A stretch of 64,000 nt of DNA from Acidobacteriota bacterium (GTDB taxonomy: Bacteria > Acidobacteriota > Terriglobia > Terriglobales > Acidobacteriaceae), in contig JABCZL010000013.1 in NCBI GenBank assembly GCA_013289685.1, forward strand, positions 124,001-188,000, given 5' to 3'. Made by a program: the position numbers and the translations under genes. Shown piece after piece: positions 46,467 through 54,420 of the stretch. Position 1 is the first letter of the stretch. Each line of letters opens with the position of its first letter. The notes beneath the pieces were generated by a model. That model saw nothing but the letters and a program-made list of their open reading frames with translations, searched no databases and was not told the DNA's origin.

Positions 46467-47861
46467 ATGGCCCACCGGGTTCTCGGCATATTCGCGGTTG
46501 CGGCTCTGGCCGTTAGTTTAGCCGCATCGCAGAAGACGGGAACATCCGCCGCGCCGCCCACCTTTTATAAACATGTCCTGCCCATCCTGCAGGATCACTG
46601 CCAGAGTTGCCATCGCACGGGCGAAGTCGCGCCCATGCCGCTGGTCACCTACGAGCAAACGCGGCCGTGGGCGGGGGCCATGGCGCATGCGGCCGAGATG
46701 AAGATGATGCCGCCATGGTTTGCCGATCCGCGGTATGGTCACTTTGCCAACGATGTTTCCTTGACCCCACAGCAGATTGCGACGCTTGTGACGTGGTCGA
46801 AAGCGGGGGCGCCCGCAGGCGATCCGCACGATTCGCCGCCGCCGAAGAAATGGGCGGAGGGATGGAACATAGCTCAGCCCGACTTGGTTGTGAAGATGCC
46901 CAAGGCCATACGGATTCCGGCGCAGGGCGAAGTCGAATACACTTACGAAATTGTACCTACACATTTTGCCGAGGATCGGTGGGTGCAGATGTCGGAGTTC
47001 CGGCCGGGGAGCCCGGCGCACGTTCATCACGCGGTCGTATATATTCGTCCGCCGGATTCGCAGTGGCTGCGGCATGCGCCCGTGGGCGAACCGTTCACCG
47101 CGTCGACGTTGAACGATCCCCTGGAACGGCGCGAGGCGCACGAAACGACGAGCGACCTGCTCCTGGTCTATGCCCCGGGGAGTTCGCCGGACCAGTGGCC
47201 CGACGACATGGCGAAGTTTGTGCCGGCAGGATCGGACCTCGTATTCCAGATGCACTACACGACCAATGGCGCAGCGGATCAAGACCAGACCAGCATCGGT
47301 CTGGTATTTGCGAAGACGCCGCCGAAGCAGAGGGTGATCACGCTGCAGTTGAACAATCATGCGCTGATCATTCCGCCGGGCGCGGATGACTTTCGCGTGG
47401 AAGTGCAGGGCACGCTGCCTAATGACGCGACGCTGCTGAGCCTGTTTCCGCACATGCATCTGCGCGGCAAGCGGTTCGAATACGACATCGTGCACGACGA
47501 TGGCAGCGTGGAAGTGCTGTTGCGGGTGAACTATCACTTTCACTGGCAGTTGAGTTACCGGCTGGCCGAGCCGCGCGTGCTAAAGGCGGGAACGCGGCTG
47601 CGGGCGATTGCCTGGTATGACAATTCGAAGAACAATCCGCACAATCCAGATCCCGAAAAGACGGTGACATGGGGCGATCAGACTTCCGACGAAATGATGG
47701 TGGGATTCTTCGATGTGGCCGTGGCCGCGGGAATGGACAAATGGAAATTCTTTGTGCGGCCCGGGGAAGAGAAAGCCGATGTTCAGAAGAATAGCAGCAC
47801 CCACGTGGCTTGCGGGCTCCGGCCATCCTCTGTAACACTTGAGTGGGTTCACGCCAATTGA
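46467..47861 (+). CDS. Secreted cytochrome c fused to PHM-like copper monooxygenase
   Basis: This 464-residue protein has a signal peptide (about 1-20). A c-type haem motif C45-QS-C48-H49 lies in a short cytochrome domain. A region then resembles copper type II ascorbate-dependent monooxygenases: HVHH at 185-188, QMHY at 261-264, PHMH at 328-331 and the Met in TSDEMMVGF near 410. These match the positions of the CuH and CuM ligands in PHM/DBM enzymes. The haem domain could pass electrons to the copper sites in place of ascorbate. The substrate is unknown. The TTGA at its end overlaps the start of the next gene. Confidence 0.8.
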   Translation: MAHRVLGIFAVAALAVSLAASQKTGTSAAPPTFYKHVLPILQDHCQSCHRTGEVAPMPLVTYEQTRPWAGAMAHAAEMKMMPPWFADPRYGHFANDVSLTPQQIATLVTWSKAGAPAGDPHDSPPPKKWAEGWNIAQPDLVVKMPKAIRIPAQGEVEYTYEIVPTHFAEDRWVQMSEFRPGSPAHVHHAVVYIRPPDSQWLRHAPVGEPFTASTLNDPLERREAHETTSDLLLVYAPGSSPDQWPDDMAKFVPAGSDLVFQMHYTTNGAADQDQTSIGLVFAKTPPKQRVITLQLNNHALIIPPGADDFRVEVQGTLPNDATLLSLFPHMHLRGKRFEYDIVHDDGSVEVLLRVNYHFHWQLSYRLAEPRVLKAGTRLRAIAWYDNSKNNPHNPDPEKTVTWGDQTSDEMMVGFFDVAVAAGMDKWKFFVRPGEEKADVQKNSSTHVACGLRPSSVTLEWVHAN

Positions 47862-49696
47862 GCGCTCTCTCCACGCCGACAATTTCTGAACCAGCGAATC
47901 CCGAGCCAGAGCGGCTCCGGGCGGCGTCCTATTGGGCGCTCGCGATTGTGTTTGCGGCGGTGTATTGCGGATCACTTTTCTCGCCCGCGCTACTCGACGA
48001 CGCGGACAGCACACATGCCGAGGCCGCGCGCGAGATGTTCGTCAGCGGAGACTACGTCACGCTGCATGTGAACGGCGTGCGGTACCTGGAAAAAGCCCCG
48101 CTGCCTTATTGGCTGGTGGCGATCAGCTATCACATTTTTGGAGTGAACGAGTTTGCCTCGCGCCTGCCCATGGCGCTGTCGGTGCTGCTGCTGGGAGGTC
48201 TGGCGGTGGTTTGGGGGCGTCGAGCGTTCGGAGAACGGGCGGGAATTTATGCCGGCGTGTTCGTGTATACGGCGGCGGGCGTGTTTCTCTTTACGCGCAT
48301 CCTGATCCCTGACGTGCTGCTGAGTCTGCTGATCGCGGCATCGCTCTATTTCTTTCTAACTGCTCTGGAGCCGCGCGGACGCGCGTGGCGATGGTACGCG
48401 GGATATGCGTGTATGGCCCTGGGCATGCTGACCAAGGGGTTGATCGCGCTGGCGTTCCCCGGGGGCGCGGCAGTCCTGTACCTGGCGCTGACCGGGGAGT
48501 GGCGGCGGTGGCGCGAGTTCCGGTTGGCGTCTGGGCTGGCTCTGTTCCTGCTGATTGCTGCGCCCTGGCATATTCTGGCCGGGCTCCGGAATACGGGCGG
48601 GCAAAGCGGTCACGGCTTCTTCTGGTTCTATTTCATCAACGAACATTTTCTGAGATTTCTGGGAAAGCGCTATCCGCGGGACTACAACAAGCTGCCGTGG
48701 GCGCTCTACTGGTCGCTGCATCTGGTGTGGCTATTTCCCTGGAGCTTGTATCTGCCGGCGGCGATCGGCACGGGCATCGACGAACGCGGACGGTGGCGGC
48801 GAAATAATTTTGGCGCGCGCACTCGGTTGTTGTGCTGGCTGCTGGCGGGACTGGTGCTGGTTTTCTTTGCGATCTCCACGAACCAGGAGTACTACACGTT
48901 CCCCGCTTACTTTCCGTTGCTGATGCTGCTGGCGGATGGAATCACGCGTTATGAATTGACTGACTGTGCAACGGGCGTACGCAAGGGATGGCTCAGGATT
49001 TCGGCGGGGGTATTGGCGCTGGTGGGGTTGGCTGCGAGTGTGACCCTGCTGACGCTGCTGTGGCAGTCGCGAAATCTGCCGTTCGAGCCCGACATCGGCA
49101 ATGTGCTGGCGACGCACAATATGGACACGGACACGCTCTCGACCTCGCACATGCTCGACTTGAGTTATGCGTCGTTCGCAGCCTTGCGTCTACCGGCGGC
49201 GCTGGCCGCTGTGGCCTTGCTGGTGGCTCCTTTACTCTCTTTTCTTCTGCGAATTCGCCGGCGACATTACGCTGCGACCTGGTCGCTGGCCGCTGGGATG
49301 GCCGTGTTTCTGGTGGCGGCGCATATCGCGCTCGGACGATTCGGCCCATACCTTTCGTCGAAAGATCTGGCGCGCGAAATTGCCGCGCGGGCGCGTCCCG
49401 AGGATCGAGTCTTGATCTACGGCGATCAGGCCTTCGGGTCGTCGTTGCTTTTTTATCTACAGCGGCGAGTGGAGCTGGTGGAAGGGCGCACGACTTCGAT
49501 GTGGTTTGGGTCGACCTTTCCAGATGCTCCGAAGATTTACTTAACCGGCGCGGACTTACAGAAAGACTGGGACGGTCAGCAACGCGTGTTTTTATTTGTG
49601 CCGCCGCATCTGAAGGCAAAGGTAGATGGGCTCTTGCCCAGCAAGTTCACGGTGGCGCAGGTTTCGGGGAAGTACGTCTACAGCAACCGGCCCTAG
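47858..49696 (+). CDS. ArnT-like glycosyltransferase, family 39 (GT-C)
   Basis: This 612-residue membrane protein has about 11-12 helices. It carries the typical first loop of GT39/ArnT enzymes, DDADSTHAEAAREMFVSGDYV followed by the VNGVRYLEKAPLPYW segment, which contributes to catalysis and lipid-sugar binding. A soluble C-terminal domain (about 510-612) holds REIAARARPEDRVLIYGDQ. It probably transfers a sugar from a polyprenyl phosphate to an envelope acceptor such as lipid A or protein. I chose the TTG at 47858, overlapping the upstream TGA; the GTG at 47843 is an alternative. Confidence 0.87.
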   Translation: MSALSTPTISEPANPEPERLRAASYWALAIVFAAVYCGSLFSPALLDDADSTHAEAAREMFVSGDYVTLHVNGVRYLEKAPLPYWLVAISYHIFGVNEFASRLPMALSVLLLGGLAVVWGRRAFGERAGIYAGVFVYTAAGVFLFTRILIPDVLLSLLIAASLYFFLTALEPRGRAWRWYAGYACMALGMLTKGLIALAFPGGAAVLYLALTGEWRRWREFRLASGLALFLLIAAPWHILAGLRNTGGQSGHGFFWFYFINEHFLRFLGKRYPRDYNKLPWALYWSLHLVWLFPWSLYLPAAIGTGIDERGRWRRNNFGARTRLLCWLLAGLVLVFFAISTNQEYYTFPAYFPLLMLLADGITRYELTDCATGVRKGWLRISAGVLALVGLAASVTLLTLLWQSRNLPFEPDIGNVLATHNMDTDTLSTSHMLDLSYASFAALRLPAALAAVALLVAPLLSFLLRIRRRHYAATWSLAAGMAVFLVAAHIALGRFGPYLSSKDLAREIAARARPEDRVLIYGDQAFGSSLLFYLQRRVELVEGRTTSMWFGSTFPDAPKIYLTGADLQKDWDGQQRVFLFVPPHLKAKVDGLLPSKFTVAQVSGKYVYSNRP

Positions 49697-49795
49697 GTGC
49701 GGATACAAAGGTGCGCATCCAAGCCACTGCGGGCGAGGGCCTCTGGTAGACTTTGAAAATTCCGAGCGAGACGAGACAAGCGAGGGCGAGAATTG

Positions 49796-50962
49796 ATGAA
49801 CGCAAACCGGGCAGTCGTTTCCGCGGTTGTCGTGCTTTTGATGACATTTGGATTTGTGATGGTGGGCGCAAAAGCCCAGTCCAGCGGGGCCGTCCACGCC
49901 GCGAGTCAGGGGCAAGAGGCCGCCAACGCTGCGGGTCCGAAAAAGGCCGAGGAGCAGTTCAAGAACATCCAGGTGCTCAAGGGAATTCCGGCGGATCAAA
50001 TTTTTCCCGCCATGCAGTTCATCACCGCATCGCTGGGTGTCGAATGTGATTTCTGCCACGTGCAGGGCGCGTTTGAAAAAGACGACAAGAAAAACAAGCA
50101 GACTGCACGCAAGATGATGGCGATGATGTTCGCGATCAACAAAGATAATTTCGAGGGACACCGCTTGGTGACGTGCAATTCGTGCCACCGCGGCAGCGCA
50201 GTGCCTCAGGCCATTCCGGCGGTGATGAGCGAAGAGCCCAAAGACGCTATGGGCGGACCAAAGCCGGCCGAAGTGAAGGAAAATGCTGGACCAGCGGCGG
50301 ATCAACTGCTCGACAAATATGTGCAGGCCGCGGGCGGCGCGGCGGCGATCGACAAAGTCACCAGCCGCGTCATGAAGGGCACTATCGATTTTGGCGGCAA
50401 AGATCTGCCCATCGATATCTATTCGAAAGATCCCGATCAGCGAATCTCGTTTACCCACATGCCGGAGGGAGACAGCGTTACGGCATTCAACGGGCGCGAG
50501 GGATGGCTGGGAACTCCGGGCCGTCCCGGCGTGCGCGAGATGCGCGGCAGCGAACTAGACGCTGCATCGATTGACGCGGACCTGCACCTGGCCACGCACT
50601 TGAGGCCGATGTTCACCGAGATGAAGGTGGAGGGGACAGAGAAGGTCGGGGACCACGAGGTTTATGTGGTCGTGGGCCAGCGCGCGGGGAAGCCGCCGCT
50701 CCGGCTGTATTTCGACGAGCAATCCGGGCTGCTGGTGCGGCTGGTGCGCTTTGGCGACACCGCGCTGGGTTTGCTTCCCACGCAGATCGATTACGCGGAT
50801 TACCGGGATACCAACGGCGTGAAGATTCCCTATCGCTGGACGCTGGCGCGTCCCAGTGGACGCTTCACCATTCAGGTCAGCGAAGTGAAACAAAACATTC
50901 CGGTGGACGATGCCAAGTTCGTCAAGCCTGCGGCGGAGGAGCAAAAGGGTCCAGGGAAATAG
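49796..50962 (+). CDS. Secreted diheme c-type cytochrome, reaction-centre cytochrome-like
   Basis: This 388-residue protein has a signal peptide (about 1-28) and two haem motifs: C84-DF-C87-H88 in ASLGVECDFCHV and C127-NS-C130-H131 in VTCNSCHRG. The segment FPAMQFITASLGVECDFCH matches the family named after the photosynthetic reaction-centre cytochrome subunit, which is also common in non-phototrophic Acidobacteria. Residues about 175-385 form a second, beta-rich domain (KGTIDFGGKDLPIDIYSKDP) resembling LolA-like or outer-membrane carrier folds. It may shuttle electrons in the periplasm. No photosynthesis genes are near. GAGGGCGAG precedes the ATG. Confidence 0.8.
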   Translation: MNANRAVVSAVVVLLMTFGFVMVGAKAQSSGAVHAASQGQEAANAAGPKKAEEQFKNIQVLKGIPADQIFPAMQFITASLGVECDFCHVQGAFEKDDKKNKQTARKMMAMMFAINKDNFEGHRLVTCNSCHRGSAVPQAIPAVMSEEPKDAMGGPKPAEVKENAGPAADQLLDKYVQAAGGAAAIDKVTSRVMKGTIDFGGKDLPIDIYSKDPDQRISFTHMPEGDSVTAFNGREGWLGTPGRPGVREMRGSELDAASIDADLHLATHLRPMFTEMKVEGTEKVGDHEVYVVVGQRAGKPPLRLYFDEQSGLLVRLVRFGDTALGLLPTQIDYADYRDTNGVKIPYRWTLARPSGRFTIQVSEVKQNIPVDDAKFVKPAAEEQKGPGK

Positions 50963-51074
50963 CTTCGATCTGGCCATGCGGAATTGTTCCCGCTTTCAGG
51001 GCACATTCAGGTTCCTGTCGTATCCTCGATGATTGGTGCCGCGGCACCCAACCACCGTCAGGGATGACTCGCTC

Positions 51075-53699
51075 TTGAGCCTACGTTTTCTGATTCCATT
51101 TGCGATGTTGGCCCTCGTGTGGCCGCTCGCCGTCCGTGCCCAGGAGGCAGGTCCCGCTCCCAGTCCCGCGCGTTCCGAGGACGAGCGAGCGGCTGGCTCT
51201 TCGATTACGGGTGTTGTGCTCGATCCCTCCGGGGCCGCAATCACCCAGGGCGAAGTCACCCTGGTTGGGACTAAAGCCGAGGTTCTGGCCCGGACCACCA
51301 CTGATAAAGTTGGCGCCTTCCGCATCGACAACATCGCTCCCGGAAAGTACACGCTGGAGTTCCATGCGGATGGCTTCCGCGACGCCCACCTCGCGGCCGC
51401 AGTCACCAACAAAAGATTCTCCCCGCTCCGCGTGGTCCTGCAGATCTCGGTTGAGACCGAAAATATCACCGTGGCGACCGGGATCAACGTACCTCTGGTG
51501 AGCACGGAAACCTCCGAGAACCAGAACAACAATGCCATTGATCGCGATGCGCTCGATCGCGTCCCGGTCTTCGACCAGGATTACATCACCACCATGTCGC
51601 GCTTCCTCGACGACAATGCGATCGGCACCAACGGCGTGTCGCTCGTGGTCAACGGCATCGAAGCCAATGGGCCGGGAGTCACGCCTTCCGCCATCCAGGA
51701 AGTGAAGATTAATAACAATCCCTACTCCGCCCGCTTCTCGCGTCCCGGACGCGCCCGTCTGGAAATCGTGACCAAGAGCGGAACCGCCGACTACCACGGG
51801 TCGATGAATTTCATGTTTCGCGACTCGGTGTTCGATGCGGCCAACGCCTTTGCCACGCTGGGAAAGCCTCCGGAGCGGCGGCAATATTATGAAGGCTCCC
51901 TCACCGGGCCGATTCGGCACAGCAAGCGCACGAGTTTTCTATTGTCGCTCGACGAGGATCTGCTGGATCAGCAGGACATCGTCGATGCGAATGCCATCTC
52001 TGCCGCTGAGTCTCTCGGTTTCGGCCCGTTCGCGCAGACGCTTCCCAATCCCACGCATCATTTTTTCGGGTCGGGCCGAATTTTTCACGACCTCGCCAAT
52101 GGAGACCAGTTCTGGTTCGGATATTCCTACGAACATCGTTCGGCAGAAAATCAGAACGTTGGCGGGACCACGCTTCCCAGCGCTGCCACCGACACGCGTT
52201 TTCTGGAACACGAGATCAACGTCAGTTATCTGCACCAGTTTTCGCCCCACTGGGTGAACCAGGCCAGGTTTCTGGTGGGGCACTTCGACTCACCGGTCAC
52301 CAGCGTCAACCCTGGGGCGCAGATCAACATCTCAGGACTCTTCACCGCCGGCGGCGCGCAGGCCGACTCGCGCCGCACCGAGTACCACTTCGACGGCACC
52401 GACTTCGCGACTTACGCCAGCGGAAAGCATCAGCTCAGCTTCGGCGTTGACATTCCAGACATCAGCCGTCGCGGCCTCGACGATTTCACCAACCGCGCCG
52501 GCACGTACTCCTCGCCAGTGTGGCCGCCTGCTGTTGCGACGCCAGCCACTTACCTCGTGCAGACCGGTCAGGGCCACGTGACCTTTCTGGAAAGAGTGAT
52601 CTGCGCGTTCGTGGAAGACAACATCCGGGTGCGATCGAATTTTTCCGTGTACCTCGGCGTGCGCTATTACTTTCAGAACTACTTTCACGACGATCCCGAC
52701 AACTTTGCGCCGCGCGTCAGCTTCGCCTATGCACCGAGTGACAAGAGTAAGACCGTGATCCGCGGAGGCGCTGGCGTCTTCTATGATCGCACCGGCCCCA
52801 GCCCAATCGGTGACCTCCTCCATTTCAATGGCGTGAACCTGCTGCGCTTCATCGTGGCGACGCCTGAGTATCCCGTGCTCCCAAGTGAACTGGCCGGCAC
52901 GCCTACCAGCCTGGTCACACTCGACCCGCGCTCTCGCATGCCCTTCACGCTTCAGTACAGCATCGGTGTGGAGCAGCAGGTTACCGCGAAGAGCACGTTC
53001 AGCGCCGTCTACATTGGCAATCGCGGCATCGACTCTTTCCGCTCCAGCGATGCCAATGCGCCCGTGAATGGAAACATCTCGCGTCCGAACCCCGCCTTCG
53101 GCCAAGTCCGCGAGATTCAATCCGAGGGATCCCTCAAGGGCAACGCGCTGGAACTAACTTTTCGCGGCAAGCCCAGCATGTATTTTTCGGGCCAGATCCA
53201 ATACACGCTGAGCCGCACCGACAACAACACCAGCGGCATCACCTATTTTCCCGCCAACAGCTACGATCCGTCCGCCGACTGGGGACGCTCCGACAACGAC
53301 CGCCTGCACAAGTTCGACCTGCTGGCCGCGACCCAGCCTACGAAGTACTTCACCCTTGGCGTCGCGCTCTCGGCTTATTCGGGCAAGCCGGTTAACATCA
53401 CGACTGGTGCCGATGGCAATAATGACGGCATCTTCAACGACCGGCCCCCCGGAGTCCCGCGCAATTCCATGGCCGGGCCCGGCCTGGTCGATCTCGACCT
53501 CAACCTGTCGCACGATTTCCCCTTCTCCAAGGCGAAGAAAGAAGCCCGGGTGCTCTCCGTCGCGCTGAATTCCTTCAACGTGCTGAATCATCCGAACTAT
53601 GTGACCTACATCGGAGTGCGATCCTCGTCCTTGTTTGGCAAGCCCGTCTCCGCGCAGCCTCCGCGCCGGATGCAAGTCGACGTGCAATTCAAGTTCTGA
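51075..53699 (+). CDS. TonB-dependent receptor with carboxypeptidase regulatory-like domain
   Basis: This 874-residue outer-membrane protein has a signal peptide (MSLRFLIPFAMLALVWPLAVRA). A carboxypeptidase regulatory-like domain follows at about 45-120 (ITGVVLDPSGAAITQGEVTL). A plug-like region comes next (GVSLVVNGIEANGPGVTPSAIQEVKI) and then a long beta-barrel with many alternating strands ending in QVDVQFKF. The final phenylalanine is typical of barrel proteins. It probably imports a large substrate or anchors a surface component. I chose the TTG at 51075; an in-frame TTG at 51033 would add 14 residues before the signal. Confidence 0.87.
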   Translation: MSLRFLIPFAMLALVWPLAVRAQEAGPAPSPARSEDERAAGSSITGVVLDPSGAAITQGEVTLVGTKAEVLARTTTDKVGAFRIDNIAPGKYTLEFHADGFRDAHLAAAVTNKRFSPLRVVLQISVETENITVATGINVPLVSTETSENQNNNAIDRDALDRVPVFDQDYITTMSRFLDDNAIGTNGVSLVVNGIEANGPGVTPSAIQEVKINNNPYSARFSRPGRARLEIVTKSGTADYHGSMNFMFRDSVFDAANAFATLGKPPERRQYYEGSLTGPIRHSKRTSFLLSLDEDLLDQQDIVDANAISAAESLGFGPFAQTLPNPTHHFFGSGRIFHDLANGDQFWFGYSYEHRSAENQNVGGTTLPSAATDTRFLEHEINVSYLHQFSPHWVNQARFLVGHFDSPVTSVNPGAQINISGLFTAGGAQADSRRTEYHFDGTDFATYASGKHQLSFGVDIPDISRRGLDDFTNRAGTYSSPVWPPAVATPATYLVQTGQGHVTFLERVICAFVEDNIRVRSNFSVYLGVRYYFQNYFHDDPDNFAPRVSFAYAPSDKSKTVIRGGAGVFYDRTGPSPIGDLLHFNGVNLLRFIVATPEYPVLPSELAGTPTSLVTLDPRSRMPFTLQYSIGVEQQVTAKSTFSAVYIGNRGIDSFRSSDANAPVNGNISRPNPAFGQVREIQSEGSLKGNALELTFRGKPSMYFSGQIQYTLSRTDNNTSGITYFPANSYDPSADWGRSDNDRLHKFDLLAATQPTKYFTLGVALSAYSGKPVNITTGADGNNDGIFNDRPPGVPRNSMAGPGLVDLDLNLSHDFPFSKAKKEARVLSVALNSFNVLNHPNYVTYIGVRSSSLFGKPVSAQPPRRMQVDVQFKF

Positions 53700-53952
53700 G
53701 CCGATTCAATAACAAAACCTGATAGGCACGATAAATAGTTTCGATTTCCGTGAAACCGCCGCGAACGATAGAGTGAGGCGGTCTTGGATTGGGAAATCGC
53801 CAGTTTTGGAGGCGGAAGGGGCCAGGGACTGCTCTCCCAACACGGAGGAATAGGGCTATGATTGGGAGGCGCCGACGTAGAAAGCCGTGAGTTGCCGGAG
53901 CGTTCTGACGCGGTGACCACGGGAAGAAAGCACAATAGGACTTGACGACATT

Positions 53953-54291
53953 ATGACGAAGATCGAAGCAGTCATTCAAAACTCCAAACTCGAAGCCGTG
54001 AAAACTGCGCTGCACGAAATCGGCGTCGAGGGCATGACGGTGCTCGAGGTGCGCGGCCACGGACGCCAGAAGGGCCATACCGAGGTCTACCGCGGCCGCG
54101 AGTACAGCGTGGACCTGATTCCCAAGACCAAGCTCGAGATGGTGCTGGCCGACGCCATGGTCGAGAAGGCCGTGCAGGCCATCCTGGGTGCGGCGCGCAC
54201 CGGCAAGATCGGAGACGGGAAGATTTTTCTGTCGCGCGTGGATGAGGCGATTCGCATCCGTAATGACGAGCGCGGCGAGGGCGCTCTGTAG
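53953..54291 (+). CDS. glnB: Nitrogen regulatory protein P-II
   Basis: This 112-residue protein has the normal PII length. It carries the T-loop with Tyr51 in EVYRGREYSVD, the site of uridylylation, and the B-loop TGKIGDGKIF. It integrates 2-oxoglutarate and ATP/ADP signals and reports nitrogen status to target enzymes. The glnD uridylyltransferase gene follows 129 bp downstream, so the modifier and its substrate are encoded together. No amtB or glnA is adjacent. An AGGA sequence lies 13 nt before the ATG, which is weak. Confidence 0.95.
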   Translation: MTKIEAVIQNSKLEAVKTALHEIGVEGMTVLEVRGHGRQKGHTEVYRGREYSVDLIPKTKLEMVLADAMVEKAVQAILGAARTGKIGDGKIFLSRVDEAIRIRNDERGEGAL

Positions 54292-54420
54292 GCCGCGCAG
54301 GATGTCGAGCCTCCGCGCCAGAGTGACAACGATTGTTACCGGGACGCAACCGGAAAGGTTCTGATAGGCGGCGGTTGAGTGGCCTTCCCCCAGTGGCAAG
54401 CGTCACGGGGTGAAACTTTC

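Noticed and set aside
49796..50962. Evidence for phototrophy from a reaction-centre-type cytochrome.
   Set aside because: No other photosynthesis genes are in the window, and the family is widespread in non-phototrophs.
53700..53952. Sigma-54 promoter before glnB.
   Set aside because: No GG-N10-GC pair with suitable flanks was found; TTGC at 53893 lacks the -24 element.
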